Source of the DNA: RUG14121 sp964533935
GTDB lineage: Bacteria > Bacillota_I > Bacilli_A > RF39 > UBA660
Assembly: GCA_964533935.1 (NCBI GenBank)
Contig: CAZHOG010000010.1
Span: 1-38,560, forward strand
Direction of reading: 5' to 3'
Length of the DNA stretch: 38,560 nt
Made by a program: the position numbers and the translations under genes. This document shows, piece by piece, positions 1-7,540 of this stretch (position 1 is the stretch's first letter; each line of letters starts with the position of its first letter). The notes under the pieces were generated by a model. That model ran no database searches, was not told where the DNA came from, and saw only the letters and a list, made by a program, of their open reading frames with translations.

Positions 1-484
1 TTGCTGTAAATGTTTTACCTTGTAGATTATTTTGATCATTATCACTATGTTTAAATGTTATTTTTAATGTATATGATTTTGTTACTCCAGCATCTATAGA
101 AATATTTGCTTTTAAATATTTCTTTGTATTGCTAACTGGTAACACTGATTCTTCAATAACATTACCAGTTTCATCAGATAATGTATACACTAAATCTTCA
201 TTAAATTCATTTGTAATATTTTCCATGTAAATATTATAATCTACTGCTATATTACTTGTATTTTCTACAGTAAATGTTTTAGTAAAACTATCTCCTGGAG
301 CTATTCCAGTTACATTTATTTCTTGTCCACCAGTATAAGTTAATGTTAGTTTATTTGTTTTAACTACTGTTTGTGACTCATTTATTCTATTTACATTGGC
401 GCTATAGTAGGCGTATGTTACTCCTGCAATTGTTGCTACCACAACAAATATACTTGCTACTATTAATACTATTTTTTTCTTCAT
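1..484 (-). CDS. TasA/camelysin-like surface protein, 5' part (runs off left edge)
   Basis: This open frame starts with ATG at 484 (MKKKIVLIVAS...) and is still open at base 1, giving about 161 residues with the C-terminus missing. It has a short basic N-terminus, a hydrophobic stretch and a TYAYYSA-like end, as in SipW-processed TasA/camelysin proteins. A beta-sandwich module follows, with PGDSFTKTFTVENTS, then a DQNNLQGKTF element close to the edge. The same module opens the proteins at 32210-34204 and 36291-38550. Positions 361-420 and 34081-34140 agree at 56 of 60 bases. What follows the module is outside the window; in the two relatives that part is unrelated. Role inferred: exported matrix or surface-display protein. 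The ATG at 484 is chosen because the upstream ATG is out of frame and the paralogue starts with the same MKKK. Confidence 0.8.
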   Translation of the reverse strand, partial: MKKKIVLIVASIFVVVATIAGVTYAYYSANVNRINESQTVVKTNKLTLTYTGGQEINVTGIAPGDSFTKTFTVENTSNIAVDYNIYMENITNEFNEDLVYTLSDETGNVIEESVLPVSNTKKYLKANISIDAGVTKSYTLKITFKHSDNDQNNLQGKTFTA

Positions 485-509
485 ACATATCAACTCTATT
501 CTTATATCT

Positions 510-538
510 ATTTTAGCAAATCATATATTTTAAGTAAA
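510..538 (-). promoter_or_regulatory. Sigma-A type promoter of the left-edge TasA-like gene
   Basis: On the minus strand there is a -35 TTTACT (533-538), a 17-nt spacer and a -10 TAAAAT (510-515), leaving a leader of under 20 nt before the ATG. The same two hexamers with the same spacing occur at 34229-34257 before the paralogue, which supports function. Confidence 0.6.
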
Positions 539-540
539 TA

Positions 541-576
541 AAAAAAGCAATCAAGTTAACACTATTTTGCTTTTTT
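541..576 (-). terminator. Terminator after yqzL
   Basis: The ten-base arms AAAAAAGCAA (541-550) and TTGCTTTTTT (567-576) pair around a 16-nt loop that holds the yqzL stop codon. Read on the minus strand the 3' arm ends in a T run. It closes the yqfC-to-yqzL operon. Confidence 0.65.
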
Positions 577-642
577 ATATTTAAGATAATATTCTATCTT
601 TCCAGTTTCTTTAAATTTATCCCAAAGTTCTTGTTTAGTCAT
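562..642 (-). CDS. yqzL: Mini YqzL-like protein (26 aa)
   Basis: The 26-residue product contains LWDKFKETGKIEYYLKYKK. This matches the YqzL pattern (W-x-x-F-x-x-T-G-x-I-x-Y-L-x-Y/F-K) known from Bacilli, where yqzL lies between era and recO. Here it is directly downstream of era, as expected. An RBS (GAAAGGG) lies about 10 nt before the ATG, and a terminator follows immediately. It is much shorter than the roughly 47-residue B. subtilis protein and keeps only the conserved core. Function is unknown in all species. The call rests on the motif and synteny; recO would have been the next gene but a TasA-like gene is found instead. Confidence 0.7.
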   Translation of the reverse strand: MTKQELWDKFKETGKIEYYLKYKKAK

Positions 643-688
643 AATTAATTACCCTTTCTATTTTTATTATGGGTAATTACATTATTTT

Positions 689-1573
689 TTATTCAGTTTC
701 ATTAAAACCAAATTCATTAATATATTTTTCTTTATCACGCCAATTTTTAATTGTTCTTACATACAATTCTAAATATACTTTTTTACCAAGTAATTCTTCA
801 ATATCTTGTCTAGCTAGTGTTCCAACTTTTTTTAATCTAGAACCTTGTTTTCCAATAACTATTTTCTTTATTGCATCACGATCCACAATAATATCAACAT
901 TTATATTTACAATATCTTTTTTCTCTTCATAATTTGTTGTAAGACAAGTTAAACTATGAGGAACTTCTTCAATTGTTAAATGAAGTAATTTTTCTCTAAC
1001 TAATTCACTAATCATAAAATATTTTGAAACTGATGTAATTGTATCATCATCATAATATTTAACATTATCTGTTAAATACTTTTTTATAACTTCAATAAAT
1101 GTTTCAATATTATCATATTTTAATGCTGAAACTGGTACAATATCTGCAAAATCTAATAGATCTTTATATTCATTAATCATCATCATTAATTGATCATTAG
1201 ATATTCTATCAATTTTATTCATTACTAAAATAACTGGTGATTTACTATTTTTCAAATCTTCAATTATTTTTCTATCACCGGTTCCTAAACCTTCAGATGC
1301 ATCAATAACAAATAAAACTGCATCAACATCTTGCATTAGTGAATAAGATTGTTTATTTAAAACTCTTCCTAATTTTTCTTTTGGCTTATGGATTCCTGGT
1401 GTATCTACAAATACAATTTGTGTTTTTTCATCATTATAAACAGCTTGAATAATATTCCTAGTTGTTTGGGCTTTATTTGAGGTAATTGCTACTTTGTGTT
1501 CTACTACAGAATTTAAAAGCGTACTTTTACCAACATTTGGTCTTCCTATTAAACTAACAAATCCACTTTTCAT
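689..1573 (-). CDS. era: GTPase Era, 30S ribosome assembly factor
   Basis: The 294-residue product is the essential GTPase that binds the 3' end of 16S rRNA during small-subunit maturation. Seen: G1 GRPNVGKS (10-17), switch/G2 region around QTTRN (36-40), G3 DTPG (57-60), G4 NKID (119-122), and a C-terminal KH domain with GKQGSRLKKVG near residue 235. The length is normal for the family. A strong RBS (AAGGGAGGT) precedes ATG 1573. It sits 20 nt after dgkA in the operon and is followed by yqzL. The cdd gene that separates dgkA and era in B. subtilis is absent here. Confidence 0.97.
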   Translation of the reverse strand: MKSGFVSLIGRPNVGKSTLLNSVVEHKVAITSNKAQTTRNIIQAVYNDEKTQIVFVDTPGIHKPKEKLGRVLNKQSYSLMQDVDAVLFVIDASEGLGTGDRKIIEDLKNSKSPVILVMNKIDRISNDQLMMMINEYKDLLDFADIVPVSALKYDNIETFIEVIKKYLTDNVKYYDDDTITSVSKYFMISELVREKLLHLTIEEVPHSLTCLTTNYEEKKDIVNINVDIIVDRDAIKKIVIGKQGSRLKKVGTLARQDIEELLGKKVYLELYVRTIKNWRDKEKYINEFGFNETE

Positions 1574-1593
1574 ATAATTACCTCCCTTAAAAC

Positions 1594-1989
1594 TTAAAAT
1601 ATATTAACAAAATATGGTCCAAACACAAACATGCATATTACAATAGCAACAAGTGATAAAACAAAACTAGCTGCACTACCACAATCTTTTGCAATTTTAG
1701 CAAGTGGATTAATTTCCATTGTAGTTAAATCTACTGCTGCCTCTATTGCTGTATTAACTAATTCCATACCTAAAATAATACCTAATGCTATAAATAGAAT
1801 TGCCCATTCTGAGAATTTAATTTGGAAAATAACTCCTAAAGCAATTGTAAAAAATGTAGCAATGGCATGAATCCACATACTTTGCTCATATTTATAAGCA
1901 TATACTAAACCATCAATAGAAAATTTAATACTTCTAAAAAATCTTTTAATTCCTTTTTTCTTAATTTCATCTCGTGATATGTATTTCAT
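1594..1989 (-). CDS. dgkA: Diacylglycerol/undecaprenol kinase family membrane protein
   Basis: This 131-residue integral membrane kinase has three predicted membrane segments and the family signature GMELVNTAIEAAVD (74-87), followed by a KDCGSAASF element (101-109). In Gram-positive bacteria such DgkA proteins phosphorylate undecaprenol, recycling the lipid carrier for wall synthesis; which substrate is used here is inferred from that. The start ATG 1989 has an AGGAGAG RBS inside the ybeY 3' end, and the two genes overlap by 23 nt, implying translational coupling. Confidence 0.93.
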   Translation of the reverse strand: MKYISRDEIKKKGIKRFFRSIKFSIDGLVYAYKYEQSMWIHAIATFFTIALGVIFQIKFSEWAILFIALGIILGMELVNTAIEAAVDLTTMEINPLAKIAKDCGSAASFVLSLVAIVICMFVFGPYFVNIF

Positions 1990-2413
1990 CTAATAATCTC
2001 TCCTGTAAATCAAACATTACTTTTTCTTCTTCTTTGTTATTAACATGGTCATAACCTAATAAATGTAATAATCCATGGACACCTAAAAATGCCAATTCTC
2101 TTTTTTCGCTATGACCATATTCATTTGCTTGATTAATCATTTTAGGAATACATATATATATATCACCTAAAACTCGTATATCATTATACACTATATTATC
2201 ATTATCTTCAAATGCAAAAGAAATAACATCAGTAACTCTATCTATATTTCGATATTCTTTATTTATCTCTTGAATTGTCTTTTCATCAACAAAAATAACA
2301 CTAAATATAGCATTTTTAACTTTTTGATCCTCTAATGTATGTTCAAATACCTCATTTAAAAATTCATAATCTTTATTATATCCATAATTATCTGTTATTG
2401 TTATATCATTCAT
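1967..2413 (-). CDS. ybeY: Endoribonuclease YbeY (rRNA maturation)
   Basis: The 148-residue single-domain metallo-RNase acts in 16S rRNA 3'-end processing and ribosome quality control. The zinc-binding signature HGLLHLLGYDH is at 113-123, with the three histidines in place. Length and fold order fit the family. It overlaps the preceding VanZ-like gene by ATGA (2410-2413) and the following dgkA by 23 nt. The ybeY-dgkA-era order is the usual Firmicutes arrangement. Confidence 0.95.
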   Translation of the reverse strand: MNDITITDNYGYNKDYEFLNEVFEHTLEDQKVKNAIFSVIFVDEKTIQEINKEYRNIDRVTDVISFAFEDNDNIVYNDIRVLGDIYICIPKMINQANEYGHSEKRELAFLGVHGLLHLLGYDHVNNKEEEKVMFDLQERLLDEIHITR

Positions 2414-3030
2414 TTAAACCACCAAATCCCCTTTATCTTTAAACAATATATTGCTACAAGCAATACAATTATTATACTTATTAAGTTATAAACAAAATCT
2501 CTTTGTAAAAACTTTGGTAGATGTTTTTTTATCGCACATAATGCAATATATATTAAAAAACCAATTAAACCACCAAAAACATTTAAAATTATATCATCTA
2601 CATCAAAACTTCTACCAATTTGTAATTGAACTACCTCAATTGTTAAACTTGAAATAATAGTTACAGCTAAAATATGTGATACTTTTGTAGCTTTAATATA
2701 TCCAGATACAAAATATCCAAAAGGAATAAATAGTAAAATATTTCCTAAAACATTATAAATAAATAAATCACTACCAAATTTATATCTAGAAATTTCAGTA
2801 AAAGGAACTAAATTATATCCACCACTTGAATTAGTTTCAACATTTGTTAATAGTTTATATAGTAATAAAACATAAATTATAAATAATAAATTTAAAAGTT
2901 CTTTATAAAAAACAAATTTTTCTTTATGGATTGTTATATAAGTTATTCTAATAGTAGATATTATGATAACAAAAATAATTAACATTGGCCATATTTCATT
3001 AACTGCATGCATTGCTGTATTTAAAAACAT
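2410..3030 (-). CDS. VanZ-like membrane protein
   Basis: The 206-residue protein has about five membrane-spanning segments. It carries the VanZ-family pattern NLVPFTEI near 75-82, NILLFIPFGYF near 97-107, and a late GRSFDVDDIILNVFGG segment with the conserved D-D-N-G residues. VanZ-type proteins are linked to teicoplanin resistance in one system, but most are uncharacterised. The gene overlaps ybeY by 4 nt and starts 2 nt after yqfD. In B. subtilis phoH and the 7TM-HD gene pgpH occupy this position, so this is an unusual insertion or replacement in a conserved operon. Confidence 0.85.
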   Translation of the reverse strand: MFLNTAMHAVNEIWPMLIIFVIIISTIRITYITIHKEKFVFYKELLNLLFIIYVLLLYKLLTNVETNSSGGYNLVPFTEISRYKFGSDLFIYNVLGNILLFIPFGYFVSGYIKATKVSHILAVTIISSLTIEVVQLQIGRSFDVDDIILNVFGGLIGFLIYIALCAIKKHLPKFLQRDFVYNLISIIIVLLVAIYCLKIKGIWWFK

Positions 3031-3031
3031 C

Positions 3032-4174
3032 TCATTCTACCTCTTTTTCTTCTTTTATAAAATCAACTTGTTTAGATATGATTTCTTCTACTGAAGTAAA
3101 AACTTCTACATACATTGTACTATCATTTATACTTTTTTTCAAAACATTTTGTTTAATTATTCGCTCATTCTCATTTAATTTCAATTTTATTTTTTCATTA
3201 GATAAATTCAATGCTTTTTGTAAAGCTTGTTCATCATTATATTTTTTATTAGCAACCTGAATTTCTTTTTCAGTTAACAAGTAAATTTTATTATCATATA
3301 TATTTAAAATTAATTTTTTAGATGTTTTATAATTTTTTAATCTGCTTCTAAAGATTTTATGTTTATTTATAGCAAAATTATATCTTTTTTTCTTAGTATA
3401 TTTCACATCTGAATAATTCAATGGCAATTTCACTTCACTTGTATACCATATTTCTGCTTTAACATTACCTTCAGCACAAACAATATTTTTAGTTTCTTCA
3501 TTCTGCATAATCTCTCCAGAAATTAATATATCTCCAGCAGAAACATAATCATTCTTTTGAACTATTTCTTGACCTCTAATTGAAGATATTTTTGTTATAA
3601 TTCCACTTTTAGTTGCAATTATATTACAAGAATCACTTTTCTTTGGAATATCTGTAATAATTCTTTCTTCAACTTTAACAACATAACTCATTCCAACTTT
3701 TTCGATTTCAAGCCACTCTAATTTATTAGGATACTGCTTTAATATTTTATTTTTAATACTATTTAATTCTTTATAATTCTTTTTCCATGTTAATTTCTTA
3801 ATATTATTATCTTCTAAAGCGTCTTCTACTATTTCTCTTATTTCTTTTTTTGAATGTATAACTTTTACATTTATAATTGTATTAGAAAAGATATATATAA
3901 ATATAAAAAATAAAAAAGCATTCAAAAGAAAAATTTTGCTTTTACTAATCATACTTTTAATCTTATATAAACCAATATTATCTTTAATAATGAATTTATA
4001 ACTTAAAATATACTTTTTTAATTTTTTGAAATCATTATATGTCGTTATAAATTCTAGTGAATCATGTAAATATCTAATATTATTTATTGAAATACCTAAA
4101 TTATAGATTTTTAATAATAGATTATTTTTATTATTACATTTAACGCATACAGATACTTTATGTTCTCTATTCAT
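3032..4174 (-). CDS. yqfD: Sporulation protein YqfD
   Basis: The 380-residue protein has one membrane segment (about 90-105, LNAFLFFIFIYIFSNTIIN) and a soluble N-terminal domain with CVKCNN. A long extracytoplasmic part follows, with WLEIEKVGMSYVVKVEERI and IVATKSG/GEIxQ-like elements typical of YqfD. In B. subtilis YqfD is a sigma-E-dependent stage IV sporulation protein made with YqfC; its molecular action is unknown. The start overlaps the yqfC stop (TAATG) and has an AGGAT RBS. Its presence supports an endospore-forming ancestry. Confidence 0.9.
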   Translation of the reverse strand: MNREHKVSVCVKCNNKNNLLLKIYNLGISINNIRYLHDSLEFITTYNDFKKLKKYILSYKFIIKDNIGLYKIKSMISKSKIFLLNAFLFFIFIYIFSNTIINVKVIHSKKEIREIVEDALEDNNIKKLTWKKNYKELNSIKNKILKQYPNKLEWLEIEKVGMSYVVKVEERIITDIPKKSDSCNIIATKSGIITKISSIRGQEIVQKNDYVSAGDILISGEIMQNEETKNIVCAEGNVKAEIWYTSEVKLPLNYSDVKYTKKKRYNFAINKHKIFRSRLKNYKTSKKLILNIYDNKIYLLTEKEIQVANKKYNDEQALQKALNLSNEKIKLKLNENERIIKQNVLKKSINDSTMYVEVFTSVEEIISKQVDFIKEEKEVE

Positions 4175-4416
4175 TATCTTTTTATCCTCACATCTTCTAT
4201 TACACCAGAAATCATTAATTCCTTATCATTCATTTCAATAATTTTAACATTATTACCTTTAACTTCTAAAACAAATTGTTCAAATAATAGTTCAATAGTT
4301 TCATCATTTAATTTTAAAAGTTTTTTATAATTAAAAACGTGTAATTTATCTTCAAAAATATCTATATAATAATCTTTATCAATTAGAAAATCTTTAATAT
4401 TTTCAATCATTTTCAT
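4174..4416 (-). CDS. yqfC: Sporulation protein YqfC (YabP/YqfC family)
   Basis: The 80-residue protein ends in a repeated beta pattern (LHVFNYKKLLKLN, FVLEVKGNNVKI, LMISGVIEDVRI) typical of the small YabP/YqfC family, which in B. subtilis acts in the mother cell. The ATG at 4416 is chosen because AAGGTGAT lies seven bases ahead; a GTG at 4425 would start inside that RBS. The stop overlaps the yqfD start by one base. It is the first gene of the operon running to yqzL. Confidence 0.85.
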   Translation of the reverse strand: MKMIENIKDFLIDKDYYIDIFEDKLHVFNYKKLLKLNDETIELLFEQFVLEVKGNNVKIIEMNDKELMISGVIEDVRIKR

Positions 4417-4432
4417 AGATATCACCTTGTAA

Positions 4433-4460
4433 ATTATATGTTATTCCTAAAAAAGATATT
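4433..4460 (-). promoter_or_regulatory. Possible sigma-E-like promoter of the yqfC operon
   Basis: On the minus strand, TAATATC and CATATAAT (4433-4440) are separated by 14 nt, close to the B. subtilis sigma-E pattern (KMATATT, 13-15 nt, CATACAAT). The -10 contains TATAAT, so a sigma-A polymerase could also use it, though no good sigma-A -35 is seen. In B. subtilis yqfD is sigma-E controlled; the match here is by eye. Confidence 0.4.
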
Positions 4461-4487
4461 AAAAAAAGAATGATGTTATCATTCTTT
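4461..4487 (-). terminator. Terminator after ftsZ
   Basis: Perfect ten-base arms AAAGAATGAT and ATCATTCTTT flank a 3-nt loop. On the minus strand a run of seven T follows. It separates ftsAZ from the yqfC operon. Confidence 0.85.
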
Positions 4488-4492
4488 ATATT

Positions 4493-5569
4493 TTAATAAT
4501 TATCTCTATTTCTTAAAAATGAAGGAATATCTAATTCTAAATCTAAGTCATCATCAGGTGTTCTTCTTTTTGGCATCTCATCTTCTTTTGAATAACTCAT
4601 AGCTTCATCTATATCATCTTTAGCTTTATCAAAACCAGTAGCTATTACAGTAACAATTACTTCATCAGATAAATTTTTATTTGGAATAGATCCAAAAATA
4701 ATATTAATATCATTATTTGCAAGTTCTCTTACTGTTTCAACAGCATCTTCAATTTCAAATAATGTTAAGTTTTCTCCACCAGTAATATTGATGATTGCAT
4801 CTGTAGCACCATCTATTGTTGTTTCAATCAATGAATTAGTTACAGCTTGTCTAGCAGCTTCAATAGCTCTATTTTCACCAACACCCATACCAATTCCGAT
4901 AAGTGCTGTTCCACTTTTTTCCATTACTGTTTTAACATCAGCAAAATCCAAGTTAATTGTTCCTGTTACAGCAATTAAATCTGAAATTGATTGTACGCCT
5001 CTATGTAATACAGTATCTACTTCTTTAAATGCATCTTGGAATGTTGTAGTTTTATCAATAATTTCTCTTAATCTATCATTTGGAATAATTATTAATGTAT
5101 CAACATGTTTTTTTAATTCTTCTAAACCAACTAATGCATGTTCCATTCTTTTTTTACCTTCAAATCTGAAAGGTTTAGTAACTATACCAACAGTCAAAGC
5201 ACCAAGACTTTGAGCAATTTCAGCTACAACAGGTGCTGCACCAGTACCTGTTCCACCACCAAGTCCACAAGCAATGAAAACCATATCAGCACCTTTTAAA
5301 GATTCTTCAATTTCTTTCTTACTTTCTAAAGCTGCTTCACGTCCTATTTCAGGATTTGAACCTGCTCCTCTACCACCAGTGATAGTACTTCCAATTTGAA
5401 TTTTATTTTCACAATGAGAACAATTAAGCGCTTGTAAATCAGTATTTACTACATAAAATTCTACGCCTTTAACTCCCTCATCAATCATTCTATTAACGGC
5501 ATTGCTACCGCCACCGCCACATCCAACGACTTTAATTTTTGCTATAGGATCTAATGTTAATCCGTCCAT
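4493..5569 (-). CDS. ftsZ: Cell division protein FtsZ
   Basis: This 358-residue tubulin homologue forms the division ring. Seen: the N-terminal VVGCGGGGSNAVNRM, the tubulin signature GGGTGTG (104-110), a T7-loop region with NLDFADV near 205, and a C-terminal FtsA/EzrA-binding peptide LDIPSFLRNR at the end of a short acidic linker. RBS AAGGAG precedes ATG 5569. It lies 14 nt after ftsA, the classical pair, and is followed by a strong terminator. Confidence 0.98.
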   Translation of the reverse strand: MDGLTLDPIAKIKVVGCGGGGSNAVNRMIDEGVKGVEFYVVNTDLQALNCSHCENKIQIGSTITGGRGAGSNPEIGREAALESKKEIEESLKGADMVFIACGLGGGTGTGAAPVVAEIAQSLGALTVGIVTKPFRFEGKKRMEHALVGLEELKKHVDTLIIIPNDRLREIIDKTTTFQDAFKEVDTVLHRGVQSISDLIAVTGTINLDFADVKTVMEKSGTALIGIGMGVGENRAIEAARQAVTNSLIETTIDGATDAIINITGGENLTLFEIEDAVETVRELANNDINIIFGSIPNKNLSDEVIVTVIATGFDKAKDDIDEAMSYSKEDEMPKRRTPDDDLDLELDIPSFLRNRDNY

Positions 5570-5583
5570 ATTCTACACTCTCC

Positions 5584-6828
5584 TTAATTGTCAAAAAAAT
5601 ATCCAAATATTTTTCCTAATAATGAATTATCTGAAACATTAATACGTTTGTGCTTACCACTTAAATCTTCTAATTCATCATTACTAAATATTGAAAAATT
5701 TTTATTTCTTAATTCTAATTTACTATTATAATACTTAATCATTCCTATGGAACAACTATACTTATTATTTCTAGCACCAAGTTCTTCAACAGTTCCAACT
5801 GTTGCATTTTTACCAAAAATACTTTCAAGTAATATTGGAAAATCGGCAGTTTCTGTTATTCCACCTGTAAATATTATATAACTTATTTCTTTTTTTGTTA
5901 AGAGATTAATTTGTTTTTTTATTAAATTAAGCATTTCACTTAATCTACTCATAACAATTTCGCTAATTTCATATTGATTTACTTTAATTTCTTCACCTAG
6001 TTTATTAACTATAGTTTCAGTTTCACTAGCTTTAGCCATACGATGATGAGCTAATGCCAAATTTTCTTTTAAAGTTTTTGCATCAATACTATTAACTTTA
6101 TATATAAATGATATATCATTATCAATATTTTGTCCACCTAAATTAATAACCTCAGAGTTTGTAATGACCCCCTTATTAAAGATAGAAACTGTTGAAATAC
6201 TTCCACCAATATCAACTATTGCACCAACTTCTCTATTAATTGAATCATTCTTAAATTCATAATAATTTCCAACAGAAGATAATGTAACATCCATAATTGT
6301 TATTCCAATATTTTCTAAACATTTAATAATTGGATAGATATTTTTTTTAGGAACAATTCCCACTACATCTCTAATTGTTAAAGTATCAGCATTCATATTA
6401 ATTGGATTACTAATAGGATTTTCTTCATTTATTTTAAATATCATAGGAATAATATTAGCTACTTCATAGTTTTTAGGAATTCTATTATATATTGAAGCTT
6501 GCATTGCCCTAATTATATCCACACCTCTAATAACTTTATCATCATTAGTTATTGTAGTAGTTCCTTCACTACTAATGAATTTGGCATCATTTGATGGAAC
6601 ATTAATTATTACTTTTTTAACACTTACACCTAATGCTTCATTAGCATTTTTAAACAACTCTTTTAATGTTAGTGTAAATTGTTCTGGATTGCTAATAATT
6701 CCATTTTTCAAACCCTTTGAATCAACTTCAGAAACATTTAAAATATTGAATTTATTTTTTTCAATATTTGCAACCATTAATTTAAAAGTTGTATCACCAA
6801 TATCTAAACTTGCAATAATATTTCCCAT
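5584..6828 (-). CDS. ftsA: Cell division protein FtsA
   Basis: The 414-residue actin-fold protein tethers FtsZ to the membrane. Seen: phosphate-1 loop ASLDIGDTTFK (7-17), a 1C-domain region, phosphate-2 GAIVDIGGSISTVSIF near 200-215, adenosine motif IIFTGGITETAD near 330, and a C-terminal amphipathic tail LLGKIFGYFFDN. RBS AGGAG lies six bases before ATG 6828. It is transcribed from the promoter at 6858-6886, with ftsZ following in the same operon. Confidence 0.97.
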   Translation of the reverse strand: MGNIIASLDIGDTTFKLMVANIEKNKFNILNVSEVDSKGLKNGIISNPEQFTLTLKELFKNANEALGVSVKKVIINVPSNDAKFISSEGTTTITNDDKVIRGVDIIRAMQASIYNRIPKNYEVANIIPMIFKINEENPISNPINMNADTLTIRDVVGIVPKKNIYPIIKCLENIGITIMDVTLSSVGNYYEFKNDSINREVGAIVDIGGSISTVSIFNKGVITNSEVINLGGQNIDNDISFIYKVNSIDAKTLKENLALAHHRMAKASETETIVNKLGEEIKVNQYEISEIVMSRLSEMLNLIKKQINLLTKKEISYIIFTGGITETADFPILLESIFGKNATVGTVEELGARNNKYSCSIGMIKYYNSKLELRNKNFSIFSNDELEDLSGKHKRINVSDNSLLGKIFGYFFDN

Positions 6829-6857
6829 GAGCCACTCCTATTATATTTCTAATAATA

Positions 6858-6886
6858 ATTATACAAAAAATAGCATTTAATATCAA
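6858..6886 (-). promoter_or_regulatory. Sigma-A promoter of ftsAZ
   Basis: Minus strand: -35 TTGATA (6881-6886), 17-nt spacer, -10 TATAAT (6858-6863). It lies back to back with the promoter of the divergent gene at 6954. Confidence 0.8.
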
Positions 6887-6899
6887 GAATTTTTGGCAT

Positions 6900-6928
6900 T
6901 TGATTTTTTATATAAACAATGCTATAAT
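6900..6928 (+). promoter_or_regulatory. Sigma-A promoter of the 6954 gene
   Basis: TTGATT (6900-6905), 17-nt spacer, TATAAT (6923-6928), then an AGGGGG ribosome binding site at 6944-6949. Confidence 0.8.
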
Positions 6929-6953
6929 AGCTTTCAATTAATCAGGGGGATTT

Positions 6954-7520
6954 ATGAATATTTTAGAAATAGAAAATAATCTTAAACAAGAAATTAGTGA
7001 GAAACATAGCAAATTAGAACATGATAAAAATATTTATGCAGAAACATTAAATGTATTGTTTGATTTAGAAAAAAAAGGTATCGCAATATTAATCATAATT
7101 AATATTGTAATTATGTTACTTACTCCTACTGGAGTACTTATTGGATCATCAATATTTAGTTTTTTAATTACTTATAGTTTTGAAAGATTTCAAAAACTTG
7201 CAGAAACTGGATATAAAATAGATATTGCAAATAAAGAAAATGATATTGATTTTTTAAATAGCAAATTAGAATCTGTTTATTTATTTGAGGATTATTTAAA
7301 TGACAAGACATTAACTAGAGAAGAATTATTAAAAATTGTAACATTTTTATATTTAGACTTTAAAAAAGAAATACATCCTATAATTGAAAATATTGAAAAA
7401 GAATACGAAACAGCTGTTGTTTTAAGAACTGAAGAAGAAAATATTGTATATGATTCAAGAGAGTCTAATATAGAAGAATTTAGAGATACTAAATCATTAA
7501 CTAGAACAAAAAAAAGATAA
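6954..7520 (+). CDS. Unknown membrane protein with flanking coiled coils (188 aa)
   Basis: I do not recognise the family. The protein has a charged helical N-terminus (1-45), two closely spaced hydrophobic segments (about 47-76) with a PTG turn between them, and a long acidic/basic helical C-terminus ending in RTKKR. That suggests a hairpin membrane anchor with both ends cytoplasmic. It is divergent from ftsA, has its own strong promoter and RBS, and ends in a bidirectional terminator, so it is monocistronic. Position next to ftsA alone does not show a division role. Confidence 0.75.
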   Translation: MNILEIENNLKQEISEKHSKLEHDKNIYAETLNVLFDLEKKGIAILIIINIVIMLLTPTGVLIGSSIFSFLITYSFERFQKLAETGYKIDIANKENDIDFLNSKLESVYLFEDYLNDKTLTREELLKIVTFLYLDFKKEIHPIIENIEKEYETAVVLRTEEENIVYDSRESNIEEFRDTKSLTRTKKR

Positions 7521-7540
7521 TTTGATATTATCTTTTTTTT
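7508..7540. terminator. Bidirectional terminator between convergent genes
   Basis: AGATAAT and ATTATCT flank a 5-nt loop (TTGAT), with A and T runs on either side. It contains the stop codons of both the 6954 and 7528 genes. Confidence 0.8.

Noticed and set aside
4788..5213. 141-codon plus-strand frame
   Set aside because: It lies wholly antisense to ftsZ, without RBS or family features.
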